Assembly (NCBI RefSeq): GCF_009193175.1
Contig: NZ_VUKE01000001.1
Span: forward strand, 1 to 64,000
DNA: 64,000 bases
Reading direction: 5' to 3'
From: Georgenia ruanii
GTDB taxonomy: Bacteria > Actinomycetota > Actinomycetes > Actinomycetales > Actinomycetaceae
The first letter of the stretch is position 1; each line of letters begins with the position of its first letter. The notes under the pieces were generated by a model that was not told the origin of the DNA, made no database searches, and saw only the letters and a program-made list of their open reading frames with translations. The translations under genes were made by a program, and so were the position numbers. Below, piece by piece: positions 47,401-54,849 of this stretch.

Positions 47401-49405
47401 CGCCGAGGGCTTGGTCGACCTCGTGCGCCGGCTGGGCCCGCTGACGACGGCGGACCTCGCCGCCCGCGCCGTCGCCCCCGACCAGGTGCCCGCCTGGCTC
47501 GCCGATCTGCAGGGACAACGGCGGGTCATGGCGGTGCGGGTGGCCGGCGTGGAGCAGTGGGCGGTGGTCGAGGACGCCGGCCGGCTCCGCGACGCCCTCG
47601 GCGTCGCGCTCCCGCTCGGGCTCCCCGCCTCGGTGCTCGAGCCGGTGCCGGACCCGCTCGGGGACCTCGTGCGCCGCCACGCGCGCACGCACGGACCGTT
47701 CACCGCCCGCGCCGTCGCGGGCCGCCTCGGCCTCGCGCCCGGCGCGGTGCAGCCTGTGCTCGCCGACCTGGTGCGCACCGGTGCCCTGATCGAGGGCCGG
47801 CTCAGCCCGGCCCCGGGGGCCGACGGCGTCCCGCGGGGCGACGGGGCGCCCGACGCCGCCGGTCCCGGCGACGGCGTGCTCACCCTCGTCGCGTCCGACG
47901 GCATGGGGGTGCTCACCGCCCCGCCGGTGGAGTACTGCGACGCCGAGGTGATGCGCCGCATCCGGCGGCGATCGCTGGCCCGGCTGCGCAGCGAGGTCGA
48001 GCCCGTCACGCCGCAGACGCTCGGGGTGTTCACCCCCCGCTGGCAGCACGTGGCCCCGGTCGGCGCCCGGCCGGACCTGCGCGGCGCCGACGGCGTCCTC
48101 ACGGTGGTCGACCAGCTCGCCGGCGCCCTCGTGCCCGCCTCCGCGCTGGAGTCGCTCGTGCTGCCCGCCCGGGTGCGCGACTACTCCCCCACCCTGCTCG
48201 ACGAGCTGACGAGCTCAGGCGAGGTGGTCTGGGTGGGCGGCGGCGCGCTGCCCGGCGTCGACGGCCTGCTCACCCTCCTCCCGGCCGACGCCGTCGCCGA
48301 GCTCGCGCCCGTGCCTGCCCCACCCACGCTCACCGAGCTGCACCACCACCTGCTCGACGCCCTGGCCGGGGGCGGGGGCCGCTTCTTCCGCGACCTGCTG
48401 CCCCCGGACGAGCTCGGCCCGGACGGGCGCGCCGCCAGCGCGCGCCCGGCGGAGGTGCTCGAGGCCCTGTGGGACCTGGTGTGGGCCGGCCGGGTCACCA
48501 ACGACACCCTCGCCCCGGTCCGCGCCAGGCTCGGCGGCGGGCGGCCCACCCACGCCGCCCCGCGCACTCCCGCGCGCGCCCGGTCACTGCGCCCCGGTGC
48601 GGGGCTGCGCCGCGCGGCCCTCTCGCGCGCCGCCCTCGCCGGGGCACGACCGGCGTCGGCCGTGAACCTCCCGTCCGCCGCGGGGCGCTGGTCGCTGGTG
48701 CGCCCGGAGCCCGCGCCGGCCGAGGAGGACGTCGAGGCGCGCACCGCCCGGGTGACTGCCCTGACCGTCGCGCTGCTCGAGCGGCACGGCGTGCTCGTGC
48801 GCGGCGCGGCCGGTCTGGAAGACCTGCCCGGGGGCTTCGGCGCGGCCTACCAGGTGCTGCGCCGGCTCGAGGAGGCCGGGCAGGTGCGCCGCGGCTACCT
48901 CGTCGAGGGGCTGGGGGCCGCGCAGTTCGCCCTGCCCGAGGTCGTCGACCGGCTGCGCGGGGACGCGGCCGAGCTGACCGTCCGCCGCGAGCGCGCCGCC
49001 GCCGGCGACGCCGCCCCGCGGGTGGCGCTGTTGGCCGCGACGGACCCGGCCAACCCCTACGGCGCCACGCTCGGCTGGCCGCCGACCACCGCCGGCGAGG
49101 GCCACCGCCCCGGGCGCAAGGCGGGGGCCGCCGTCGTCGTCGTCGACGGCGCCCTCGTGCTCTACGTGGAGAAGGGCGGCCGGACGCTGCTGTCCTTCAC
49201 CGACGACACCGTGGCCCTCGACGCCGCGGCGGCGGCGCTGGGCCAGGTGGCCGGCTCGGGGGCGCTCGGACCGCTCACCCTGCAGCGCGTCGACGGGGTC
49301 GCCGCCCTCGAGGCGGCCGGCCCGCTGCGCCGGGCGCTGGACGCCGCCGGGTTCGGCCCCATCCCGCGCGGCCTGCGCCTGCGCCATGGCGTCGGACACC
49401 GCTGA
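44495..49405 (+). CDS. lhr: ATP-dependent helicase Lhr, long form
   Basis: A 1636-residue SF2 helicase. Walker A APTGSGKT is at 39-46, DEIH at 162-165, then LSATVRP and QRIGRAGHQVG (motif VI). The long C-terminal half has the Lhr-CTD winged helix and additional ~700-residue region of the bacterial Lhr family, known to unwind RNA:DNA hybrids and to be damage-linked in mycobacteria. The acidic/Pro-rich region near 45250-45350 is an insert between motifs. GTG 44495 is fixed by its promoter. It has the full length of the family. Confidence 0.93.
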   Translation: MPFSEPTRAWFDGAFAAPTPAQEGAWDSIASGQHALVVAPTGSGKTLAAFLWAIDQMLTGEVPEDAERCRVLYVSPLKALAADVERNLRSPLVGISAAAARLGRAVNDVRVGMRTGDTPAGERRRMATHPPDILITTPESLYLVLTSAAREGLRGVRTVIVDEIHALAGTKRGAHLALSLERLDDLLPAPAQRVGLSATVRPVPTVATFLAGHRPLPEGGRTVRVVEPGSSKELRIDVVVPVEDLADPSATPLRAAARGGLHDEGPDLSGAAAGAPPEQRHPSVWPHLTERVVDLVAAHRSTIIFTNSRRSAERLTARLNEEWQARADNVGAGDAARAAGAAWAAATPGQSGTALATAQVVARAHHGSMSREERVRTETELKSGRLRAVVSTSSLELGIDMGAVDLVVQVGAPPSVASALQRIGRAGHQVGALSHGVVLPTHRGELLPAAVAAARAQAGLIEEIHVPANPLDVLAQQIVAMLALDELTVEEVAALARRAAPFATLGDRSLTAVLDMLAGRYPSEDFAELRPRIVWDRTAGVLRGRPGALRLAVTSGGTIPDRGLYGVYLATGPVADGGRTAADVTSGARGTGRRVGELDEEMVYESRVGDVFTLGTSTWRIEAITPDRVLVSPAPGQAGRLPFWKGDTPGRPAELGRALGATTRELAGHLGDGTAAERLGRAGLDAWATDNVVAYLDAQREATGRLPDDRTILVERFRDELGDWRVVIHSPYGARVHAPWAMVLAGRLHEATGMDVNAAPSDDGIVLRLPDVDTTASGPLDLAQLLLDPEEVSGLVVGALTGSAHFAARFREAAARSLLLPRRRPDRRQPLWQQRQRSAQLLAVAARYPDFPVVLEAVRECLQDDFDVPALTELMRRVAARDVRVVEVTTQLPSPFARSLLMGYMAQFLYGDDAPLAERRAAALTLDPTLLAELVGSDLGDLADLLDPEAVAQVAAEVGLRTAAARAKDAEGLVDLVRRLGPLTTADLAARAVAPDQVPAWLADLQGQRRVMAVRVAGVEQWAVVEDAGRLRDALGVALPLGLPASVLEPVPDPLGDLVRRHARTHGPFTARAVAGRLGLAPGAVQPVLADLVRTGALIEGRLSPAPGADGVPRGDGAPDAAGPGDGVLTLVASDGMGVLTAPPVEYCDAEVMRRIRRRSLARLRSEVEPVTPQTLGVFTPRWQHVAPVGARPDLRGADGVLTVVDQLAGALVPASALESLVLPARVRDYSPTLLDELTSSGEVVWVGGGALPGVDGLLTLLPADAVAELAPVPAPPTLTELHHHLLDALAGGGGRFFRDLLPPDELGPDGRAASARPAEVLEALWDLVWAGRVTNDTLAPVRARLGGGRPTHAAPRTPARARSLRPGAGLRRAALSRAALAGARPASAVNLPSAAGRWSLVRPEPAPAEEDVEARTARVTALTVALLERHGVLVRGAAGLEDLPGGFGAAYQVLRRLEEAGQVRRGYLVEGLGAAQFALPEVVDRLRGDAAELTVRRERAAAGDAAPRVALLAATDPANPYGATLGWPPTTAGEGHRPGRKAGAAVVVVDGALVLYVEKGGRTLLSFTDDTVALDAAAAALGQVAGSGALGPLTLQRVDGVAALEAAGPLRRALDAAGFGPIPRGLRLRHGVGHR

Positions 49406-49416
49406 GCGGGCGGCGC

Positions 49417-50073
49417 TCACGCGCCCGCGGCGCCGGGACCGGCGGCCTTGAGGCGCGCGGCGGCGACGACGATCGCCACGCAGGTGTCGAGGTCGAGCAG
49501 CCCGGTGTTGAGCACCATGTCGTAGTGGTCGACCTCGCGCGGGTCCCAGCCGTAGAGGTCGAGGGACATGTCGGCGCGGACCTGGTCCTCGCGCTTCTGC
49601 CGCTTGCGGGCCCGCTCGACGTCGATGCCGGCGTCGCGGGCGGCCCGGGCCACCCGCTGCTCGAGGGGCCCGTCGAGCCGGACGTGCAGCGTGGCGGGGC
49701 GGTCGCGCAGGATGAAGGCGCCGTTGCGGCCCATGACGACCCCGCCCTGGTCGGCCTCGTCGAGCACCACCCGGGTGTTCTCCATGGTCAGCTCGTACTT
49801 GTCGCGCTGGCCCGCGGTGACGTCGCCGACGTCGAGCCCGCCGTAGGAGGTCCCCAGGGCGCCGAAGACACGGGCGAGGAGCCCCTCGTGCTCGCGGCGG
49901 CTCTCGGCCGCCTCGATCTCCTCGGAGCTGAACGCCTGCCGGTGGAAGGGCAGGCCCAGCGCCCGCGCCACGCGGGGGCCGACGTAGCCGGCGCCGGACC
50001 CGTAGGACTCGAAGAGGGTCACCACGGGCAGCGCCGCCCGGCCCGCACCCTCCGGTGGACCAGCGTGGGACAT
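49417..50073 (-). CDS. Cytidylate kinase-like family protein
   Basis: A 218-residue P-loop kinase-like protein of the Cytidylate_kin2 group. It has VVTLFESYGSGAGYVGPRVARALGLPFHRQAFSSEEIE at the start, VVMGRNGAFILRDRPATLHVRLDGPLEQRVARAA and YDMVLNTGLLDLDTCVAIVVAA. These proteins resemble Cmk but their substrate is undetermined. ATG 50073 follows GGGAGGG, and a TACGAT -10 (50105-50110, minus) would give a ~25-nt leader. It is convergent with lhr, 11 nt away. Confidence 0.85.
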   Translation of the reverse strand: MSHAGPPEGAGRAALPVVTLFESYGSGAGYVGPRVARALGLPFHRQAFSSEEIEAAESRREHEGLLARVFGALGTSYGGLDVGDVTAGQRDKYELTMENTRVVLDEADQGGVVMGRNGAFILRDRPATLHVRLDGPLEQRVARAARDAGIDVERARKRQKREDQVRADMSLDLYGWDPREVDHYDMVLNTGLLDLDTCVAIVVAAARLKAAGPGAAGA

Positions 50074-50329
50074 GCGCCCTCCCGGTGCCTGAGGCCGATG
50101 CTCCATCGTAGGGACCGGCCGCGGCGCGCGCCCCGGTGCGGTGGTCCCCGGGTCGGCGCGGCGACCCCACCCCCTGCCGGTCGTTGGCAGGTTGATGACG
50201 TGACCTGTTCTCCCCCTTGACCCAGATGTGACGGACCCGAGAACGTCTGAGATCGGTGGCCCGCGAAACCCGGGGGCCGTGGGCGCGTTGCAGGGGGGCG
50301 CGCCCGCGGCCCACCCCTTTACACAGAAA

Positions 50330-50346
50330 GTGTGCACACGTACCGT
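50330..50346 (+). promoter_or_regulatory. Promoter and palindrome before the ArsR-type regulator
   Basis: TACCGT (50341-50346) ends 8 nt before ATG 50355. The perfect palindrome GTGTGCACAC (50330-50339) sits immediately before the -10 and is a likely operator for the regulator itself. The rest of 50074-50354 holds no gene. Confidence 0.5.
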
Positions 50347-50354
50347 GCACTCCC

Positions 50355-50936
50355 ATGGACAGCCTCCCGGGCGGCGTCCGCCTCGACGCGCGGGCCGTGA
50401 GGGTCCTCGCCCACCCCCTGCGCACCCGGCTCCTCAGCGCGCTGCGCCTCGACGGGCCCGCCACCGCCACGTCCCTCGCGCGCACGCTGGGCACCAACAG
50501 CGGCGCGACCAGCTACCACCTGCGCCGGCTGGCGGAGGTCGGCCTGGTCACCGACGCCGACGGCGGCACCGGCCGGGAGCGCCGGTGGCGCGCCGCGCAC
50601 GAGAGCCACGGCTTCACCGCCGGCGACGTCGAGGACTCCCCCGACGCCCGCGCCGCCCAGGCCTGGCTGCGCGCGGAGTACCAGCGCCAGTACCAGGCCT
50701 GGGCGCAGGCCTGGCTCGCCCACGAGGACGACTACCCCCTGGCCTGGCGCGACGCCGCCGGCAGCTCCGACTTCGCCCTCGACCTCACGGCCGAGCAGCT
50801 CGCGGCCCTGCTGGCCGACCTCACCGCCGTCGTCGCGCGCTACCGCACCGCTCCGCCGCCCGCGGGCCACAACGAGACCCGCCCCGTGCTCGTCGTCCTC
50901 CACGCCTTCCCCCGCGTGCCCGGCGGCGAACCGTGA
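50355..50936 (+). CDS. ArsR-type winged-helix regulator
   Basis: A 193-residue transcription factor with a winged helix at about 8-85: LDARAVRVLAHPLRTRLLSALRLDGPATATSLARTLGTNSGATSYHLRRLAEVGLVTDAD. The C-terminal part (about 90-190) is longer than in small ArsR proteins and probably binds a ligand or dimerises. No metal-binding cysteines are present. Its stop overlaps the MFS start (GTGA), so it likely controls that transporter. Confidence 0.88.
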   Translation: MDSLPGGVRLDARAVRVLAHPLRTRLLSALRLDGPATATSLARTLGTNSGATSYHLRRLAEVGLVTDADGGTGRERRWRAAHESHGFTAGDVEDSPDARAAQAWLRAEYQRQYQAWAQAWLAHEDDYPLAWRDAAGSSDFALDLTAEQLAALLADLTAVVARYRTAPPPAGHNETRPVLVVLHAFPRVPGGEP

Positions 50937-52294
50937 GCGCCGCCGGCGCGGCCCTCACGGCACCGTCGGCCCGGCGCCGATTCCTGATCCTCACCGCCCT
51001 GCGGTGGCTGCCGGTGGGGCTGGTCATCCCGGTGGCGGTCCTCCTGCCCCTGGACCGCGGCCTCAGCCTCGCCCAGGTCGGCCTCGCCGCGGCCCTGCAG
51101 GGGCTGGTGGTCCTGGCCCTGGAGCTGCCCACCGGCGGCCTGGCCGACACGCTCGGGCGCCGGACGGTGCTGCTCCTCGCCTCCGCCGTGGGCGTCGGCG
51201 CCATGGCCCTGTACCTCGCGGCGGACAGCCTCGCGATGTTCGCCGCGGTCTTCGCGCTCCAGGGCGTCTTCCGCGCCCTCGACAGCGGGCCGCTGGAGGC
51301 GTGGTACGTCGACGCCGCCCTCGGCGCCGACCCGCGCGCCGCCATCGACCGCGGGCTGAGCGCCCACTCCGCCGTCCTCGGGGTGGCCATCGCCGCCGGG
51401 GCGCTGGCGGGGGGCGGCCTCGTGGCCTGGGCGCCGCTCGCCGGCCTGGAGGCGCTGGCCACCCCGGTGGCCGCGGCCCTCGTGCTCCAGGTGGCCGGCC
51501 TCGGCGCCATCGCCGCGCTCATGGTCGAGCCGCGGCGCGCCAGCGGCCCGCGGGCGGCGTGGCGCGCGGCCGTCGGGACGCCCCGGGCCATCGCCGACGG
51601 CATCGGGCTCCTGCGCCGCAACCGGGTCCTGCTCGCCCTGGTCGCCGTGGAGCTGTCCTGGGGATTCGGGATGGTCGCGTTCGAGCAGCTCACCCCGGTC
51701 CGGCTCCTGGAGATCCTCGGCGACCCGGACGCCGCCGCGGCCGTCGTCGGCCCCGCCAGCTCGGCCGCCTGGCTCGCCTCCGCCGCCGGGGCGACGCTGG
51801 TGCCGCTGCTGGCCGGCCGGCTCGGGTTCGCGCGGTTCGCCGCCCTCACGCGCCTGCTCCAGGCCGTGACCGTCGTCGGCATCGGCCTGTTCGGCGGCGT
51901 CGTCGGCGTCGTCACGGCCTACCTCGCCTGCTACGTGGTCCACGGCGCGGCCAACCCCGCGCACATGACGCTGCTGCACCGGCAGGTGGACGGCGCCCGC
52001 CGGGCCACCGTCGTGTCTCTGAACTCCATGGCGGCCCAGCCCGCCGGCGCCCTCGGCGCCGTCGCGCTCACCGCGCTGGCCGACGCGGCCTCCGTGGGCG
52101 TCGCGGTGTGCCTGGGCGCCGTCGTGCTCGTGCTGGCGGCCCCGCTGTACCTGCCGGCCTGGCGCCAGGAGCGGGCGGAACGGCGGGCACGGGTCGCATC
52201 CCCTGGGCGCGACGGGGGGCAGGCGGACACGGCCGCGCGGCCGGTGGGGCGCCCGGGGCCCGGCACCGCCGGGAGCGAGGTGCAAGGTGCCTGA
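50933..52294 (+). CDS. MFS efflux-type transporter
   Basis: A 453-residue, ~12-helix major facilitator protein with GLADTLGRRTVLLLASAVGVG (loop 2-3 motif), FRALDSGPLEAWYVDAALG, and a C-terminal hydrophilic tail. The 'ALDSGPLEAWYVD' segment resembles drug or macrolide efflux members of the family. It is translationally coupled to the ArsR-type regulator, a usual arrangement for inducible efflux pumps; the substrate is not readable. Confidence 0.82.
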   Translation: MSAAGAALTAPSARRRFLILTALRWLPVGLVIPVAVLLPLDRGLSLAQVGLAAALQGLVVLALELPTGGLADTLGRRTVLLLASAVGVGAMALYLAADSLAMFAAVFALQGVFRALDSGPLEAWYVDAALGADPRAAIDRGLSAHSAVLGVAIAAGALAGGGLVAWAPLAGLEALATPVAAALVLQVAGLGAIAALMVEPRRASGPRAAWRAAVGTPRAIADGIGLLRRNRVLLALVAVELSWGFGMVAFEQLTPVRLLEILGDPDAAAAVVGPASSAAWLASAAGATLVPLLAGRLGFARFAALTRLLQAVTVVGIGLFGGVVGVVTAYLACYVVHGAANPAHMTLLHRQVDGARRATVVSLNSMAAQPAGALGAVALTALADAASVGVAVCLGAVVLVLAAPLYLPAWRQERAERRARVASPGRDGGQADTAARPVGRPGPGTAGSEVQGA

Positions 52295-53084
52295 GGGCGA
52301 CATCGTGGTGCGGGTGGCGCGCCGCCTCGACGCCGCGCTCGCCGGCCAGGTGCTCACCCGCGGGGAGCTGCGGTGGGCCGACCTCGGCGCGGTGGACCTG
52401 GCGGGCGTCGGCGTCGTCGGGAACGCCACCCGCGGCAAGCACCTGCTGACGCGCCTGGACGACGGCCGCACGCTGCACACCCACCTGCGCATGGAGGGCG
52501 TCTGGCGCCTCGTGCGCACCGGCGACCTCGCCAGCGGGGCCAGCCGGGCGGACCGCAACCCCTCCGTGCGCGCCGTGCTGGGCACCGCACGGTGGACCTG
52601 CCTGGGCATCAACCTCGGGATGGTCGACCTGGTGCCGACGGCGGAGGAGGGCCGGCTGGTCGGCCACCTCGGCCCGGACCTGCTCGCCCCGGACCTCGAC
52701 GCCGACGCCGCCGCGGCGCGGATCCTCGCCCAGGGCGGGCGGGGCATCGCCGAGGTGCTGCTCGACCAGACCGTCGTCGCCGGCCTGGGCACGATCTACA
52801 TGGCGGAGACGCTGTGGACCCACCGGGTGTGGCCGTGGGCCCCGGCGGGCTCCCTCGGCGCCGTCGCCCGGGACCTCGTGACCACGGGGCGCCGGCTCAT
52901 GCGCCGCTCCGCCGACGCCCGGCTGCCCACGGCGACCGGCGACACCCGCCGGACCACCAACGTGCACGGCCGGGAGCGGCGCCCGTGCCCGCGGTGCGGC
53001 ACGCCGGTCGCCCGGGGCGAGGCCGGCACTCCGCCGCAATTGCGGTCGGTGTACTACTGCCCGTCGTGCCAGCGGCCGGCGTGA
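52287..53084 (+). CDS. nei: Fpg/Nei family DNA glycosylase (endonuclease VIII-like)
   Basis: Base-excision repair enzyme, 265 residues. It starts MPEGDIVVRVARRLDAAL, giving the catalytic Pro after Met removal and the PEGD of the Nei branch rather than PELPE of Fpg. HTHLRMEGVWRL and the helix-two-turn-helix (ILLDQTVVAGLGTIYMAETLW pattern) follow, with a C-terminal zinc finger CPRC...CPSC. GTG 52287 overlaps the MFS gene by 8 bp. Confidence 0.92.
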   Translation: MPEGDIVVRVARRLDAALAGQVLTRGELRWADLGAVDLAGVGVVGNATRGKHLLTRLDDGRTLHTHLRMEGVWRLVRTGDLASGASRADRNPSVRAVLGTARWTCLGINLGMVDLVPTAEEGRLVGHLGPDLLAPDLDADAAAARILAQGGRGIAEVLLDQTVVAGLGTIYMAETLWTHRVWPWAPAGSLGAVARDLVTTGRRLMRRSADARLPTATGDTRRTTNVHGRERRPCPRCGTPVARGEAGTPPQLRSVYYCPSCQRPA

Positions 53085-53114
53085 CGGGCCCGGCCGTGAC
53101 GCCCCAGGAATCGG

Positions 53115-53148
53115 CGCGAGGCCCGGACCATGCGGTCCGGGCCTCGCG
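53115..53148. terminator. Bidirectional terminator between nei and the clgR-like gene
   Basis: A perfect 15-bp stem (CGCGAGGCCCGGACC/GGTCCGGGCCTCGCG) with a 4-nt loop fills the convergent gap. Confidence 0.85.
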
Positions 53149-53174
53149 GGGTCGTGGCGGCTGGGGCGCCGGTC

Positions 53175-53480
53175 TCAGCCGACCGGGGTGAGCAGGCTCT
53201 CGCGGCGCACCAGCTCGTCGGGAACGGTGTCGGGGACATGGACGCCCTCTTCGACGGCGACGCGGTCGGAGACGGCGCGCAGCACGAAGCTCATGGGCAC
53301 GTTGAGCGCCTCGCAGATGGAGGCGAGCAGCTCGGACGAGGCCTCCTTCTGCCCGCGTTCGACCTCGCTGAGGTAGCCGAGGGACACACGCGCGGCCGAG
53401 GAGACTTCACGCAGGGTCCGGCCCTGACGCTGACGGGCGTCACGGAGCACGTCCCCGATCTCGCGGCGAAGCAAGATCAT
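53175..53480 (-). CDS. clgR: ClgR-like HTH regulator
   Basis: A 101-residue Cro/C1-type helix-turn-helix protein: [63 protein letters not shown]. In actinobacteria a protein of this form (ClgR) follows ftsK-pgsA-cinA and activates clp protease genes after stress. ATG 53480 is preceded by GGAGGAGGG. It may be autoregulated by the inverted repeat at 53529-53547. Confidence 0.88.
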   Translation of the reverse strand: MILLRREIGDVLRDARQRQGRTLREVSSAARVSLGYLSEVERGQKEASSELLASICEALNVPMSFVLRAVSDRVAVEEGVHVPDTVPDELVRRESLLTPVG

Positions 53481-53522
53481 GGTGCGGCCCTCCTCCCCTG
53501 CCCTGCTGGGCGATGTGGTCCT

Positions 53523-53547
53523 ACCGTACCCCGCCGGAGTGGCGGGG
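53523..53547 (-). promoter_or_regulatory. clgR promoter and inverted repeat
   Basis: A TACGGT -10 (minus, 53523-53528) abuts CCCCGCC-N5-GGCGGGG (53529-53547), placed where an operator in the -35/-10 spacer would be. It is not an exact match to the ClgR consensus as I know it. Confidence 0.45.
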
Positions 53548-53697
53548 CGCTTGCCCGGTCGTGCGTCCCGGCGACCCTGGGGTCGCGTCGGCGCTGTCGT
53601 GCCATGCGTGGTGGTGGCACGGTACACGTACTTGCTGGTTGTCATCACCTGTACCAACGGCGCGGCGGCCGGTCTTGTTCCCCGCCGACGGCGCCCG

Positions 53698-54165
53698 CTA
53701 CCCGTCGTCGACGACGGAGCCGAGGAGCGCCAGCGCGGCGCCGGTCGCGGCGGCCCGGACCGCCGCGCGCGGGCCGGCCAGCGCCAGCCCGCGCACCCGG
53801 GCCGTGCCCGGGCCGCAGGCGGCGACGTAGACGGTGCCGGCGGGGCGCCCGTCCGCCGGGCCGGGGCCGGCCACGCCCGTCGTGCCCACCCCGTGCGTCG
53901 CGCCGAGTCGGCGGGCCGCGCCGCGGGCCATCTGCAGCGCGACCTCCGGGTGCACCGGGCCGTACGCGGCCAGGAGGTCGCCGTCCACGCCGAGCAGCCC
54001 TGCCTTGAGGTCGGTGGCGTAGGCGACGACGGCGCCGCGCAGCACCGCCGAGACCCCGGGGACGGCGACCAGGGTCGCACTGACCTGCCCGCCGGTGAGC
54101 GACTCGGCGACGGCGAGCGTGGCGCCCCTGCCCAGCAGGCCGGCGACGACGCGCTCGACCGTCAC
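53698..54165 (-). CDS. cinA: CinA C-terminal domain protein (nicotinamide-nucleotide amidase)
   Basis: A 155-residue CinA-C/PncC protein, deamidating NMN to nicotinate mononucleotide in the NAD salvage pathway. It has [43 protein letters not shown], with Ser of TGG and the catalytic Thr/Ser pattern, then [24 protein letters not shown]. It lacks the N-terminal MoaB-like domain of full CinA. GTG 54165 overlaps the pgsA stop (GTGA). Confidence 0.92.
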   Translation of the reverse strand: MTVERVVAGLLGRGATLAVAESLTGGQVSATLVAVPGVSAVLRGAVVAYATDLKAGLLGVDGDLLAAYGPVHPEVALQMARGAARRLGATHGVGTTGVAGPGPADGRPAGTVYVAACGPGTARVRGLALAGPRAAVRAAATGAALALLGSVVDDG

Positions 54166-54806
54166 CGCCCGGCGCCCGTACCGGTACCGGCGGCGTCCGC
54201 GGTGCGGGCGATGCGGACGGCCTGCGCGACGTAGTCGAGGCCGGTGAGGACGGTGACCGCGACGGTGAGGTAGACGAGCACCTCGGTGACGACGTTGATG
54301 ACGTCGGCGACGCCGGTGGGCACGAGCGCCGCCCACGGCAGGAGCAGCAGCAGGATGAAGGCCACCTGGAGCGTGGTCTTGAGCTTGCCGCCCTTGGACG
54401 CGGCCATGACGGCGCGCCGCTTCATGAAGAACCGCAGCACGGTGATGCCGAGCTCGCGCACGATGATGACGATGGTGACCCACCAGGGCAGCGACCCGTC
54501 GAGGGAGAGCAGCACCAGGGCGGTGAGGACGAGGGCCTTGTCCGCGATGGGGTCGGCGAGCTTGCCGAAGTTCGTCACCAGGCCGCGGCTGCGGGCGAGG
54601 TGCCCGTCGAGCTTGTCGGTCAACGCGGCGAGGGCGAAGACGACGGCCGCCCACAGCCGGGTGGCGGTGGTGCCCTGCAGCAGCAGGACCGCGAACAGCG
54701 GCACCATGACGATGCGCACCATCGTCAGCACGTTGGCGATGTTCCACAGCGGCACGTCGGCGGGTTCACCGGCGCCGGTGGGCACCGTCTGGGGGTTCGT
54801 CGTCAC
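54162..54806 (-). CDS. pgsA: CDP-diacylglycerol--glycerol-3-phosphate 3-phosphatidyltransferase
   Basis: Membrane enzyme making phosphatidylglycerol phosphate, 214 residues, about six helices. The CDP-alcohol phosphotransferase motif is complete: D64-x2-D67-G68-x2-A71-R72-x8-G81-x3-D85-x3-D89. The N-terminal WNIANVLTMVRIVMVPLFAV is typical. GTG 54806 is 6 nt after TACGCT, so it has its own leaderless promoter although it follows ftsK by only ~40 nt. Confidence 0.94.
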   Translation of the reverse strand: MTTNPQTVPTGAGEPADVPLWNIANVLTMVRIVMVPLFAVLLLQGTTATRLWAAVVFALAALTDKLDGHLARSRGLVTNFGKLADPIADKALVLTALVLLSLDGSLPWWVTIVIIVRELGITVLRFFMKRRAVMAASKGGKLKTTLQVAFILLLLLPWAALVPTGVADVINVVTEVLVYLTVAVTVLTGLDYVAQAVRIARTADAAGTGTGAGR

Positions 54807-54812
54807 CCGCCC

Positions 54813-54818
54813 AGCGTA
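54813..54818 (-). promoter_or_regulatory. -10 element (TACGCT) of pgsA
   Basis: TACGCT ends 6 nt before GTG 54806 on the minus strand. Confidence 0.5.
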
Positions 54819-54849
54819 GGGCCCGCACCACCGCCCCGCCGCCAGTGCG

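Noticed and set aside
43951-50220. A 2089-residue open frame in another frame of the lhr region
   Set aside because: Composition is nearly all Arg/Ala/Gly/Pro, and lhr in the alternative frame has full helicase motifs.
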